This document shows, piece by piece, positions 22,963 to 31,413 of a stretch of DNA of 35,708 nucleotides. The stretch is from contig NZ_NHRY01000057.1 in assembly GCF_002937115.1 (NCBI RefSeq), positions 1-35,708 of the forward strand. The letters run 5' to 3'. A program made the translations under genes and the position numbers. Within the stretch, counting starts at the first letter, position 1, and the number at the start of each line of letters is the position of its first letter. The stretch comes from Rhodopila globiformis (GTDB lineage Bacteria > Pseudomonadota > Alphaproteobacteria > Acetobacterales > Acetobacteraceae). Under the pieces are notes generated by a model. It saw nothing but the letters and a program-made list of their open reading frames with translations. It was not told the DNA's origin and did not search any database.

Positions 22963-24039
22963 ATGAAACCTCCCCATGGCAACCGCCCCGGCGGCTCGTC
23001 CCATCCGCCGTCCGACCGAGGCCCCTATCGCGGCCCCGGTGGACCGTCGTCACGTCCATCCGGCGGACCGGGCCACGGCCAGGGCGGCGGTCCCCGCGGC
23101 AATGGGCCTGGCAACTTCGGGCAGCATGCGCACCAGAAGCCGCGCCCCCATGGCAGCGCCCCCCACGGCGGTTCCCATGGCGGTTCCCATGGCGGTTCCC
23201 ATGCCGGTTCCCAGGGCGCCCCCCATGGCAGCCCCCCGCGTGACGGCGGCTTCAAGCCGCACCGCGACGAGCGCGGCAGCCGCCCGTTCCAGCCGCGCGA
23301 GCAGGGCGGCCCCCGTCAGGCCGAGGCGCCAAAAGGCGCCGTCTGGCTGTATGGCCACCACGCCGTCGCCGCCGCCCTCGCCAACCCGGCCCGCCGCCTC
23401 CGCCGCCTGCTGCTGACCGAGGAAGCCGAGGCAGCCATCGGCAAGCAGTTGCCGCCGCCCTGGGCGATCGCGCCCGAGCGGGTGGAGCGCGCCCGGCTCG
23501 ACCAGTTGCTGGGACGCGACGTGGTGCACCAGGGCGCCGCGCTGCTGGCCGATGTGCTGGCGCCGCCCAGCCTGCACGCGGCGCTGGAAAAGCCGGGCGT
23601 GATCGTGGTGCTCGACCAGGTGACCGATCCGCGCAACGTCGGCGCCATCATGCGCTCGGCCGCGGCCTTCGGCGCCGCGGCCGTCATCACCCAGGACCGC
23701 AACGCGCCAGAGGAGACCGGCGCCCTGGCCAAGGCCGCCTCGGGCGCGCTGGAGACCCTGCCGCTGCTGCGTGCGGTCAACATCGCGCGCACCCTGATCG
23801 CGCTGAAGGCGGCGAATGTCTGGTGCATCGGCCTAGACGCCGCCGGCCCGCCCCTCTCCGGCCCCGCCTTCGCCGATCGGCGGGTGGCGCTGGTGCTGGG
23901 GGCCGAGGGCGAGGGACTGCGGCGCCTGACCCGGGAAACCTGCGACGAGGTCGCCGGGCTGACGATCAAGGGCGCGGTGGAAAGCCTGAACGTCTCCGCC
24001 GCCGCCTCGGTCGCGCTGTATGAGCTGACGCGGCGCTGA
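22963..24039 (+). CDS. rlmB: 23S rRNA (guanosine-2'-O-)-methyltransferase RlmB (SpoU family)
   Basis: 358 residues. RlmB methylates the ribose of G2251 in the 23S rRNA P-loop. The catalytic SpoU/TrmH domain (about 205-358) has the three family motifs: LDQVTDPRNVGAIMRSAAAF, VLGAEGEGL, and IKGAVESLNVSAAASVALYE; together these form the knotted SAM site. The substrate-binding domain starts at VWLYGHHAVAAAL (about 126). The first 120 residues are unusual: low complexity, rich in Gly, Pro, His, Ser and Arg, with a GGSH repeat encoded by 12-nt DNA repeats at 23167-23202. It is probably a disordered, RNA-binding-like tail. The stop overlaps the next gene's ATG (TGATG), so translation is coupled. Confidence 0.92.
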   Translation: MKPPHGNRPGGSSHPPSDRGPYRGPGGPSSRPSGGPGHGQGGGPRGNGPGNFGQHAHQKPRPHGSAPHGGSHGGSHGGSHAGSQGAPHGSPPRDGGFKPHRDERGSRPFQPREQGGPRQAEAPKGAVWLYGHHAVAAALANPARRLRRLLLTEEAEAAIGKQLPPPWAIAPERVERARLDQLLGRDVVHQGAALLADVLAPPSLHAALEKPGVIVVLDQVTDPRNVGAIMRSAAAFGAAAVITQDRNAPEETGALAKAASGALETLPLLRAVNIARTLIALKAANVWCIGLDAAGPPLSGPAFADRRVALVLGAEGEGLRRLTRETCDEVAGLTIKGAVESLNVSAAASVALYELTRR

Positions 24040-24821
24040 TGGCGTTCGATCCCGCCCCCGCCGCCGCCGCGCTGCGCCGCATCCGGCAGGAGCGGGCCAT
24101 CGTCTCCGGACTGCCCGCCGGCATCGCGCCGCGTACCGAGGCGGAAGGCGCGGCGGTGCAGTTGGCCCTGGCCCGCCTCGCCGGCGCCATCCCACCCTGC
24201 GGCTTCAAGATCGGCGCCACCGGCAGCCGGATGCAGGCCTACCTGGGCGTCAACGAGCCGATTGCGGGGTTCATGCGCGCGGCGGATGTCCACCAGGGAC
24301 GGGCGGACCTGCGGTTCGCCGACTTCGTGCGGCCCGGCGCCGAATGCGAGGTCGCGGTGCGCCTGGCCACGGACCTGCCGCCGGGCCCCTGCTCCCTGGA
24401 CCAGGCGTTGGCCGCGGTGGGGGACTTCGTCGCCGCCATCGAGATCGTCGAGAACCGCTACGGCGATCTCGCGCAGGTCGGGATGCCGACGCTGGTGGCG
24501 GACCAGATGTACCATGCCGCCGCGGTCGTCGGGGACCAGGGCGAGGTTGACTGGCGGCGGCTGGACATCGCCGCGCTGGGCGGCCGGATCAGCCTGGACG
24601 ACGGCAGCGGCGACCAGGGGATAACGACCGACCTGCTCGGGCATCCGCTGAACGGCTTGGCCTGGCTGGCGGGATCGTCCGTCGCGGCGGCGTTCGGCGG
24701 GCTGAAGGCGGGTCAGGTGGTGATGCTGGGCAGCGTGACGCCGCCGGTGTGGCTGACCGGGCCGGCGATTGTGACTGTTGAATTTCCGCCACTGCCGGCC
24801 GTGACGCTCAGGCTGGCATAG
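24039..24821 (+). CDS. 2-keto-4-pentenoate hydratase / fumarylacetoacetate hydrolase-family protein
   Basis: 260 residues resembling MhpD-type 2-oxopent-4-enoate hydratases. Family features include GFKIGATG (about 55-62), FVRPGAECEVAVRLA with the metal-ligand glutamates, AAIEIVENRY, and the C-terminal GLKAGQVVMLGSVTPP. These enzymes hydrate 2-keto-4-pentenoate in meta-cleavage aromatic degradation, but the family also includes decarboxylases and other hydratases; no ring-cleavage genes are near. It starts within the rlmB stop codon (shared A of TGATG), a coupling that is not explained by function and is probably just dense packing. No signal peptide. Confidence 0.85.
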   Translation: MAFDPAPAAAALRRIRQERAIVSGLPAGIAPRTEAEGAAVQLALARLAGAIPPCGFKIGATGSRMQAYLGVNEPIAGFMRAADVHQGRADLRFADFVRPGAECEVAVRLATDLPPGPCSLDQALAAVGDFVAAIEIVENRYGDLAQVGMPTLVADQMYHAAAVVGDQGEVDWRRLDIAALGGRISLDDGSGDQGITTDLLGHPLNGLAWLAGSSVAAAFGGLKAGQVVMLGSVTPPVWLTGPAIVTVEFPPLPAVTLRLA

Positions 24822-24900
24822 AGCCAACCGCTGTCCGCGGATGGCCGAAACAGCCCGAAGCCGATAGGACGGTCAGCCTGCCACTGCGCCGGATCGCTGC

Positions 24901-25965
24901 ATGCTTCTCTCCACCCTCGCCCTGGCCCGCCACCTGGGCTTCGCCGCCCTGCTGATGCTGCTGTCAGCCGGGATCGTCCGCCTGATGATCGCCGTGCGGG
25001 TGATGGACACGCCGGAGGCGCGCAAGGCGCACGTTCATCCGACTCCGAAAGGTGGCGGCGTCGGCATCGTCGTCAGCTTCCTCGTCGGCATCGCCGTGCT
25101 GTATCGCTTCGCGGAGTTCGCGCGGCTGGCGGATCCCTACTTCCGCGGCGTGATCGAGGCGTCCGTGGCCATCGCCGTGGTCGCCTTCCTCGATGACCTG
25201 TTCGACTGGCCGTTCACCGTCAAGCTCGGCACGCAGTTGCTGGCGGCGCTGGTCGCCGTCGGCAGCGGGCTCTACGTGGCCGACTTCCACTTCCCGACCT
25301 ATATCGGCCTGCTGCCCGAGCCCTGGCCGGGACTGGCGCTGACCTTGCTGTGGATCCTGTTCGCCACCAACGCGATGAACTTCATCGACGGCCTGAACGG
25401 ACTGGCCAGCGGCGTGGCGCTGATCGCCTGCCTGTTCATCGTGGTCATCGCCGAGCAGCACGGCGGCTGGTTCGCCTATGCCGCCGCCGGGCTGCTGGCG
25501 GCGGGGCTGGCCGGCTTCCTGCCGTTCAACTTCCCCAAGGCGCGCATCTTCATGGGCGACGTCGGCAGCCAGTTCTGCGGCTTCATGCTGGCAGTGCTGG
25601 CAGTGGCCGCCAGCCGCTTCGACGGGGTGGAACTGTCGTTCCTGCTGGTGCCGATGCTGCTGTCGGGCGTGCTGTTCGACGTCGGCTTCACCCTGGTCCG
25701 CCGCCTGCTGGCCGGCGAGTCGATTACCCAGCCGCATCGCGGGCACCTGTATCAGGTCGCGCAGCGCTCCGGCCTGCCGGCCACCGCGGTGACCCTGGTG
25801 CACTGGGGTTTTGCCGTGTTCGGCGGCCTGTGCTGCCTGGTGTTCATCGCGGTGCCGACGAACGTCAAGCCGCTGGTGCCGCTGGCGACCATGCTGCCGC
25901 AAATCGCCTGGGTCTGGCGGGTCGCCCACCTGGCACGCCAGGCCGGCGTGCGGCGGTGGGGCTGA
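24901..25965 (+). CDS. WecA/MraY-family polyprenyl-phosphate sugar-phosphate transferase
   Basis: 354-residue integral membrane protein of glycosyltransferase family 4 (the WecA/TagO/MraY group), which moves a HexNAc-1-phosphate from a UDP-sugar to undecaprenyl phosphate to start a surface glycan. Hallmarks: KAHVHPTPKGGGVGI (cytoplasmic loop), AFLDDLFDW (the DDxxD magnesium site), NAMNFIDGLNGLASG, FPKARIFMGDVGSQF and HRGHLYQ. About ten or eleven hydrophobic helices are visible. The motifs are closer to WecA-like than to MraY. It converges with a GT4 glycosyltransferase gene on the other strand, and both may serve the same exopolysaccharide or O-antigen, although no larger cluster is present. 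Confidence 0.9.
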   Translation: MLLSTLALARHLGFAALLMLLSAGIVRLMIAVRVMDTPEARKAHVHPTPKGGGVGIVVSFLVGIAVLYRFAEFARLADPYFRGVIEASVAIAVVAFLDDLFDWPFTVKLGTQLLAALVAVGSGLYVADFHFPTYIGLLPEPWPGLALTLLWILFATNAMNFIDGLNGLASGVALIACLFIVVIAEQHGGWFAYAAAGLLAAGLAGFLPFNFPKARIFMGDVGSQFCGFMLAVLAVAASRFDGVELSFLLVPMLLSGVLFDVGFTLVRRLLAGESITQPHRGHLYQVAQRSGLPATAVTLVHWGFAVFGGLCCLVFIAVPTNVKPLVPLATMLPQIAWVWRVAHLARQAGVRRWG

Positions 25966-25967
25966 AG

Positions 25968-25985
25968 GCCGTTCCCCCGAACGGC
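25968..25985. terminator. Hairpin between convergent genes
   Basis: A perfect 7-bp stem (GCCGTTC / GAACGGC) with a CCCC loop, 2 bp after the WecA-like stop and about 60 bp before the GT4 stop on the other strand. No T-run follows on either strand, so it would be a weak or Rho-assisted terminator at best. Confidence 0.35.
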
Positions 25986-26043
25986 GCGGTAGCACGGCAA
26001 ATAACAGTCTGAATGATACCACCCGGCTTTCGTGGCGGCGCCG

Positions 26044-27303
26044 TCACTCGACCGTTCCGGAGGCGACTTCATCAACCCGAGGCCGCGGCGCGGTCGTGTC
26101 AGGCCGGTGGCGCTCCACGGGGCTTTGCGCCAGGCTCTGGAACAGCCGCCAGTAGGCATCGGCACAGGCCTGATAGCTGAAGGCCGCGGCGCGCGCGCGC
26201 AATGCCTCCTTCGGCCAGCGATCGGCCTCCTGAAAGATCCGGCTGAATGCCGGCGCCAGGGCTTCCGGATCCTGCATCGGCACCAGGATGCCGTAGCGTC
26301 CCTGCCCCAGGATATCACTCGGCCCATAGGGACAATCGGTCGATATGACAGGCGTGCCACATCCCATGGCCTCGACCAGGACGTTGCCGAAGCCTTCGGA
26401 CCGCGAGGAGAGCACGAACGCATCCGCCGCCCGCATGTACGGCAGCGGATTCCGCACGAAGCCGGCGAAATCGACGTGCTCCGCAATGCCCAGCGATGCC
26501 GTCAGCGCCTGCAGTTCATCGAGCATCGGACCCGTGCCCAGGATGATCAGGCGAGCCGGGTGCGCCTGCAGATGCAGCGCGAAGGCCCGCAGCATGGTGC
26601 GCTGGTCCTTCATTTCCACCAACCGGCCGGCGGTGACGAACACCGGACGATCCCTGCCCGCCAGCCAGGGATGCTGCACCGGCTCATCCGCCAGGGCGGC
26701 GAAATCGTCGCCAATGACGGCGTTGCAGATCGTGCTGACCTTCGTCGCCGGCAGCCTGGCCTGGTTGACGAGTTCGTCGGCAATGCCCTCGGACACCGCC
26801 ACCGCATGGTCGATGTAGCGCGAGAGCGCGGCGTAGAACCACGGCACGACCCGGTGCTTCCAGTTCACCGTCGCGTGGTAGCCGGAAGACAGCGGGTTGT
26901 GCTGGCAGATCACCAGCCTGGTCGCGCTGCCGGCCAGGGCATGCGCCATCGATGCTGCAATGTTGTTGTGGTCGACGTTGGCCATGAACACGCCAGGCCG
27001 CCTGTCCAGCAGGTAGCGCCGCAGCCGCAGGACGTCCTGCAGCGTGCGCCTGCCATCCAGGTTCACGACCGGAACCCCTTGTGGCAGCAGCGGTATGAGT
27101 TCCCCGCGCGCCTGGTGTACGACGATGGTGACGTCGATGCCGCGTTCGATCAGTTCCCGCGCCAGGACCAGGCACTGGCGTTCCACGCCGCCAGGAGAAA
27201 AGTCATGAAAATAGATTGCAACCGATAGCTGGCCGGCAACAGCCTGACTGGAACGCCGCGCGGGCTGAATTTGGTCCGTGACATCCGAATCGACTGCTTT
27301 CAC
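26044..27303 (-). CDS. Glycosyltransferase, GT4 family (GT-B fold)
   Basis: 419 residues. The N-terminal half starts with LSVAIYFHDFSPGGVERQC, the usual GGxE acceptor-side loop; the C-terminal half has VFVTAGRLVEMKDQ, LIILGTGPM and the GT4 signature EGFGNVLVEAMGCGTPVIS (an E-x7-E motif), which binds the sugar nucleotide. It is a soluble or membrane-associated cytoplasmic enzyme. The frame is open to a GTG at 27366, but a GTG at 27303 preceded by GGAGGCCGC has the only good ribosome-binding site and was chosen. The donor and acceptor are unknown. Its neighbour on the opposite strand is a lipid-carrier sugar transferase, suggesting surface polysaccharide synthesis. Confidence 0.88.
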   Translation of the reverse strand: MKAVDSDVTDQIQPARRSSQAVAGQLSVAIYFHDFSPGGVERQCLVLARELIERGIDVTIVVHQARGELIPLLPQGVPVVNLDGRRTLQDVLRLRRYLLDRRPGVFMANVDHNNIAASMAHALAGSATRLVICQHNPLSSGYHATVNWKHRVVPWFYAALSRYIDHAVAVSEGIADELVNQARLPATKVSTICNAVIGDDFAALADEPVQHPWLAGRDRPVFVTAGRLVEMKDQRTMLRAFALHLQAHPARLIILGTGPMLDELQALTASLGIAEHVDFAGFVRNPLPYMRAADAFVLSSRSEGFGNVLVEAMGCGTPVISTDCPYGPSDILGQGRYGILVPMQDPEALAPAFSRIFQEADRWPKEALRARAAAFSYQACADAYWRLFQSLAQSPVERHRPDTTAPRPRVDEVASGTVE

Positions 27304-27367
27304 GCGGCCTCCAACTGAAAACCATTGTCTGGTTCTGGCAAATCCTCGCCGCAACAGTAAACCCACG

Positions 27368-27394
27368 TTGACATCAACATGTCGCGCATGTCAA
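27368..27394. promoter_or_regulatory. Inverted repeat in the leader of the GT4 gene
   Basis: Arms TTGACAT (27368-27374) and ATGTCAA (27388-27394), with a nested palindrome ACATG-TCGCG-CATGT (377-391). It lies about 65-90 bp upstream of the chosen GT4 start, in an AT-rich patch that extends to about 27450. It could be an operator, and the TTGACA on the minus strand could be a -35 element, but no good -10 follows. Confidence 0.35.
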
Positions 27395-27451
27395 TGAAAT
27401 TGTTTAGAAAAGGAGATTAATCTGGCGATCTGATCACGCCAAACCAATTAA

Positions 27452-27844
27452 CTAAGTGAAAACCAGCAACGCTGGTTGCCCGCGCCGAAGCATCACGATG
27501 CCGTGCTGACGAAATCGCCGTGCCAGGACCGTCGCGCAGGGACGCGGCGCCAGGATCACCAGATGGGCTTCACGCCAGCGCCGCCACTGCCCGCTGGCGG
27601 GCAGCACCGGCCAGCGGCGTGCCGCCAGCAAAAGCCGCTGCTGCATCCGCCGGTTCCAGCCCGGCGGCATCGGGCGGGAGTAAGGATTATAAGCCGTAAT
27701 GAAGGCGGCCTCCCGCCGGTTCCACGATCGAAGCAGCCGATCCATCCCAGCCGATCGGCGACCGATACGAAGTGTGATGCCGGAGACCGTGTATTCCGTC
27801 CTGTGATACGCGCGTCGCAGCCCAGGCGTCATGCGCGGACGCAT
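27452..27844 (-). CDS. DUF3293-domain protein
   Basis: 130 residues matching the pattern of DUF3293 proteins: an N-terminal strand region (VSGITLRIGRRS), the hallmark AAFITAYNPYSRPMPPGWNRR (in about residues 46-67), a central RWPVLPASG and a C-terminal ARRFRQHGIVMLRRGQPALLVF. No function is known for the family. The ATG directly follows the rodA stop (TAGATG with no gap), so it is translated from the rod-shape operon mRNA. Residues look intact and length is typical (about 120-150). A role in cell elongation is not established; the linkage may be incidental. Confidence 0.82.
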   Translation of the reverse strand: MRPRMTPGLRRAYHRTEYTVSGITLRIGRRSAGMDRLLRSWNRREAAFITAYNPYSRPMPPGWNRRMQQRLLLAARRWPVLPASGQWRRWREAHLVILAPRPCATVLARRFRQHGIVMLRRGQPALLVFT

Positions 27845-28987
27845 CTAGCGGTCGTCCCGCGTGTCCCCGAACTCCACGTCGCGATGCACGTGGACCGACA
27901 TGAGAATCCCGAAGCCGACCATCACTGTCAGCATCGCCGAGCCGCCGTGCGAAACCAGCGGCAGCGGCACGCCGCCGACCGGAATCACGCCCATCACCAT
28001 GGCGATGTTGACGAAGACATAAAAGAAGAAGTTGCAGGCGATGCCCAGCGCCACCAGCCTGCCAAACTGATTCCGGCATCGCAACGCAATCAGCATGCCG
28101 CCCAGGACGATCAGCGCCAGCAGGCCAATCACCGCGAGCGCGCCGACGAAGCCGAATTCCTCGCCAATGATGGTGAAAATGAAGTCGGTCTGCTTCTCAG
28201 GCAGGAAGTCCAGGTGAGCCTGGGTGCCTTGCAGGAATCCCTGCCCCCACATCCCGCCCGAGCCGAGCGCGATCTTCGACTGGATGATGTTGTAGCCCGC
28301 CCCCAGCGGATCGCTTTCCGGATGCAGGAAGGTGTCGATACGGGCGCGTTGATAGTCGTGCAGATGGCTGTACGCGATCGGCGCCAGCAGCGGGATCGGC
28401 AGCAGCACCAGGGCGAATTTCCACCACCGCACCCCGGCGGCGAAGAAGATCGCGCCACCGATCATGGCGGTGATCGTCGCGGTGCCGAGATTCGGTTCCT
28501 TCAGGATCAGGCCGACGGGAACCAGCGTGGCGAGCGCCGGCGGAATCAGGAACAGCGGATTGCCCATCCGCTCCCAGGAAGCGCGATGGAACCACGAGGC
28601 CAGCGCCAGGATCAGCGCCAGCTTCATCATCTCGGACGGCTGTAGCTGCAGCCCGCCCAGATCGAGCCAGCGCTGCGCCCCCTTGCCGACATGGCCCATG
28701 CGCAGCACCAGCCCCAGCAGGACGACGCAGCCGAACCAGGCCGGCCACGCAAGCTTGGCGATAATGCGGATGTCGACCAGGCCGATCGCCAGCGCGATCA
28801 CCAGCCCGAAGGCGAAGCGCAGCGCGTGGCGGGTCGCATACGGCTCGGCCGAGCCGCCGCCGGCGCTGTACAGCGCGGTGTAGCCGACGCCGGCCAGGCA
28901 GCACAGCAGCAGGACATAGATCCAGTTGATCTGCAGGATCTTGCCCATCAGGTCGAACGACGGCTCCCGCCACAGGCGACGATCCAT
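27845..28987 (-). CDS. rodA: Rod-shape peptidoglycan glycosyltransferase RodA
   Basis: 380-residue SEDS-family polymerase that builds glycan strands from lipid II during cell elongation, working with PBP2. About ten transmembrane helices are evident. Conserved segments include GKGAQRWLDLGGLQLQPSE, LKEPNLGTATI, the long periplasmic loop with HLDFLPEKQTDFIFTIIGEE and the C-terminal GVPLPLVSHGGSAML. The DFIF...EE region contains the essential acidic residues of the family. The start ATG at 28987 overlaps the mrdA stop by 1 bp (TAATG). The next gene, DUF3293, starts immediately after the rodA stop. All are on one mre-mrd transcript. Confidence 0.96.
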   Translation of the reverse strand: MDRRLWREPSFDLMGKILQINWIYVLLLCCLAGVGYTALYSAGGGSAEPYATRHALRFAFGLVIALAIGLVDIRIIAKLAWPAWFGCVVLLGLVLRMGHVGKGAQRWLDLGGLQLQPSEMMKLALILALASWFHRASWERMGNPLFLIPPALATLVPVGLILKEPNLGTATITAMIGGAIFFAAGVRWWKFALVLLPIPLLAPIAYSHLHDYQRARIDTFLHPESDPLGAGYNIIQSKIALGSGGMWGQGFLQGTQAHLDFLPEKQTDFIFTIIGEEFGFVGALAVIGLLALIVLGGMLIALRCRNQFGRLVALGIACNFFFYVFVNIAMVMGVIPVGGVPLPLVSHGGSAMLTVMVGFGILMSVHVHRDVEFGDTRDDR

Positions 28988-30855
28988 TACGTGTGCGTCT
29001 CCGCGATCTGTGGCGCCGACGGCGGCTCGGTCCGGTTGGACGGGTCGCGCCGCAGCGTCTCCGTCATGACGTCGCGCGCCACCGGCGCCGCCGCGGCGGC
29101 GCCGGCGTTGCCGTGCTCGATCACCACCGCCACGGCATAGCGCGGCGCGTCATAGGGCGCATAGGCGACGAACAGCGCGTGCGGGCGATATTCCCAGGGC
29201 AGCTTCTCGCTGTCGAAATGACCGCTCTCGCGCAGTTCGCGCGACACGCGGCGCACCTGGGCCGAGCCGGTCTTGCCCGCCAGTTGCACGTTCGGGTCGG
29301 CCAGGCGGGCCTGCGGCGCGGTGCCGCCGGGCTCGTTGACCACCGCCCACATGCCCACGCGCACGTCGTGCAGCAGCTTCTCCGGCAGGCCCAGGATCGG
29401 CCAGTCATCGGCTTCCGCGCCCGGCTGCAGGATGCCCGACAGCTTGCGGGTCAGGTGCGGCTGCACGATGCGTCCGCTGGCGATGCGCGAGACATAGGTC
29501 GCAAGCTGCAACGGCGTCACCTGGATGTAGCCCTGGCCGATGCCGCTGACGATGGTGTCGCCGATGTTCCAGGCATGGCCTTTGCTCTCCCGCCACTCCC
29601 GCGTCGGGATCAGCCCGGCGCGCTGGCCCGGCAGGTCGAGGTCCAGCTCCACCCCCAGCCCGAACCGGTTGGCCATGGCGGCGATACGGTCGATGCCGGT
29701 GCGCCGCGCAACCTCATAGAAATACACGTCGCAACTGTTCTTGATACCGCCGTGCAGGTCGAGCAGGCCGTGCCCGCCCTTGCGCCAGCAGTGGAAGCGC
29801 GTGTCGCCCAGGTCCAGGTAGCCGGGGCAGTTGATGCGGTCGCTCGGGGAGATGGCGCCCGACTCGAGGCCGGCCAGCGCCACCGCCATCTTGAAGGTCG
29901 AGCCCGGGGCATACAGCCCGGACGTCGCCTTGTTGATCAGCGGCGTGCGGCGGTCCTTGGTCCATTCCAGCCATTGCGCCTGCGACACGCCGGAGTTGAA
30001 CAGCGACGGATCGAACGACGGGTTGGTCGCCATCGCCAGCACCTCGCCGTTGCGGCAGTCCATCACCACGGCGCTGGCGCTTTCGTCGCCGAGCCGTTGC
30101 AGCACCGCCTGCTGCAGGCCGGCGTCGATGGTCAGCCCGACTTCCTCGCCGGGCACGCCGTCCTGGCGGTCCAGCTCGCGGATCACCCGGCCGACGGCGT
30201 TGACTTCCAACTGCACCGACCCGGCCCGGCCGCGCAGCGCGAGATCATGGTATTTCTCCATCCCGGCCCGGCCGAGCCGCAGCCCCGGCAGGCCGAGCAT
30301 CGGGTCGTCTGCCACGTCGGCCTCGTTCGGCGGGGCGACGTAGCCGACGACATGGGCCAACTTGTCACTGAACGGGTACTGCCGGGTGGTGCCGGCATCG
30401 ACGACGATGCCCGGCAGGTCGGGCGCGTTCACCTCGATCTTCGCCATCTCGTCCCAGGTCAGGAACTCGCGGACCGTGACGGGAATGAAGCGGCGGCGGT
30501 GATGCAGCTCGCGGTCGATGCGGGTGCGTTCGTACTCGCTCAGCGGCAGCAGCGCCGAGAACGCGTCCAGTGTCGCCTGGACGTTGTTGGCCTGCTCGGC
30601 GATCAGCACGGCGCGCCAGTTGGTGCTGTTGCCGGCGACGACGATGCCGAACCGGTCCAGGATGCGCCCGCGCGGCGGCGCGATCATCCGGGCGCTGATG
30701 CGGTTCTCCTCGGCCAGGGTGGTGTAGCGCGCGCCGTCCTCCACCTGCACCTGGTACAGCCGGGTCGCCAGGGTTCCCAGCACCGCCACCTGCCCGCCCA
30801 TCAGCAGCAGGGCGCGGCGGGTGAAGATGCCGCTGCGTTGCCGCTCGCGCCGCAT
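28987..30855 (-). CDS. mrdA: Penicillin-binding protein 2 (peptidoglycan transpeptidase)
   Basis: 622-residue class B PBP that cross-links peptidoglycan during elongation in complex with RodA. It has a short cytoplasmic tail and one transmembrane helix (about 13-32), a PBP dimerisation/pedestal domain (about 60-230) with PPRGRILDRFG, and a transpeptidase domain with Ser319 in GSTFK, SCD (374-376) and KTG in LAGKTGSAQ. All three active-site motifs are intact. The frame is open upstream to 31113, but that part overlaps mreD; the ATG at 30855 shares a base with the mreD stop (TGATG) and gives the normal PBP2 start. The C-terminal 20 residues are a Pro/Thr-rich tail. Confidence 0.96.
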   Translation of the reverse strand: MRRERQRSGIFTRRALLLMGGQVAVLGTLATRLYQVQVEDGARYTTLAEENRISARMIAPPRGRILDRFGIVVAGNSTNWRAVLIAEQANNVQATLDAFSALLPLSEYERTRIDRELHHRRRFIPVTVREFLTWDEMAKIEVNAPDLPGIVVDAGTTRQYPFSDKLAHVVGYVAPPNEADVADDPMLGLPGLRLGRAGMEKYHDLALRGRAGSVQLEVNAVGRVIRELDRQDGVPGEEVGLTIDAGLQQAVLQRLGDESASAVVMDCRNGEVLAMATNPSFDPSLFNSGVSQAQWLEWTKDRRTPLINKATSGLYAPGSTFKMAVALAGLESGAISPSDRINCPGYLDLGDTRFHCWRKGGHGLLDLHGGIKNSCDVYFYEVARRTGIDRIAAMANRFGLGVELDLDLPGQRAGLIPTREWRESKGHAWNIGDTIVSGIGQGYIQVTPLQLATYVSRIASGRIVQPHLTRKLSGILQPGAEADDWPILGLPEKLLHDVRVGMWAVVNEPGGTAPQARLADPNVQLAGKTGSAQVRRVSRELRESGHFDSEKLPWEYRPHALFVAYAPYDAPRYAVAVVIEHGNAGAAAAAPVARDVMTETLRRDPSNRTEPPSAPQIAETHT

Positions 30856-31412
30856 CAGGCCCGCTCCGGATTGGCCACCGAGCGCAGCGCCGCGGCGAAC
30901 GGCACCGCCAGCACCGGGTAGATCGCGACGCTCAGGATGGCCATGAAGACCATCGGGTCCGGCGACAGCAGCCGGAAGTTCAGCAGCATTATCAGCAGCC
31001 ACATCAGCAGCGAGGCGGCGCAGGCGACCAGGGCGAACAGGCTCCAGATCCAGGCGAAGCCGCGCGGCGCCAGCCGCCACCGGCGCAGCGATGCCGCGAC
31101 GCCGTGCACGCACAGCAGTGTGAACACGCCGACGCCCAGCGGCAGGTAGCCCAGCAGGTCGAGCAGCAGGCCGACGACGAACACCACCGGCGGCGGGAAG
31201 CTGGCCGGCCGGTACAGCGACCAGAACCAGACCGCCCCCAGCGTCACCGCCGGCAGCAGTGTCGGCTGGTCCGCCAGGCCCAGCGGCGCCTCGGTCAGCA
31301 GCATCAGCAGGATGGTGATGCAGGCCGGGAAGCTGGCCCGCGCCGCGATGTCCAGCCGCCGGCCGAGACTGGGCCGGGGCCGGATGCCGGGGCGGCGGTC
31401 GATGAAGGCCAT
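30855..31412 (-). CDS. mreD: Rod shape-determining protein MreD
   Basis: 185-residue polytopic membrane protein, with five or so hydrophobic helices in the standard MreD plan (ITILLMLLTEAPLG; VVFVVGLLLDLLGYLPLGVG; SLFALVACAASLLMWLLIML). MreD links MreC to the PBP2-RodA synthase. The LLLDLLGYLPLG segment is the most recognisable family element. It begins 1 bp after the mreC stop and its own stop overlaps the mrdA start, so the operon is translationally coupled. Length is usual for alphaproteobacterial MreD. Confidence 0.93.
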   Translation of the reverse strand: MAFIDRRPGIRPRPSLGRRLDIAARASFPACITILLMLLTEAPLGLADQPTLLPAVTLGAVWFWSLYRPASFPPPVVFVVGLLLDLLGYLPLGVGVFTLLCVHGVAASLRRWRLAPRGFAWIWSLFALVACAASLLMWLLIMLLNFRLLSPDPMVFMAILSVAIYPVLAVPFAAALRSVANPERA

Positions 31413-31413
31413 C

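Noticed and set aside
28993-30921. 642-codon plus-strand frame
   Set aside because: Antisense shadow of mrdA.
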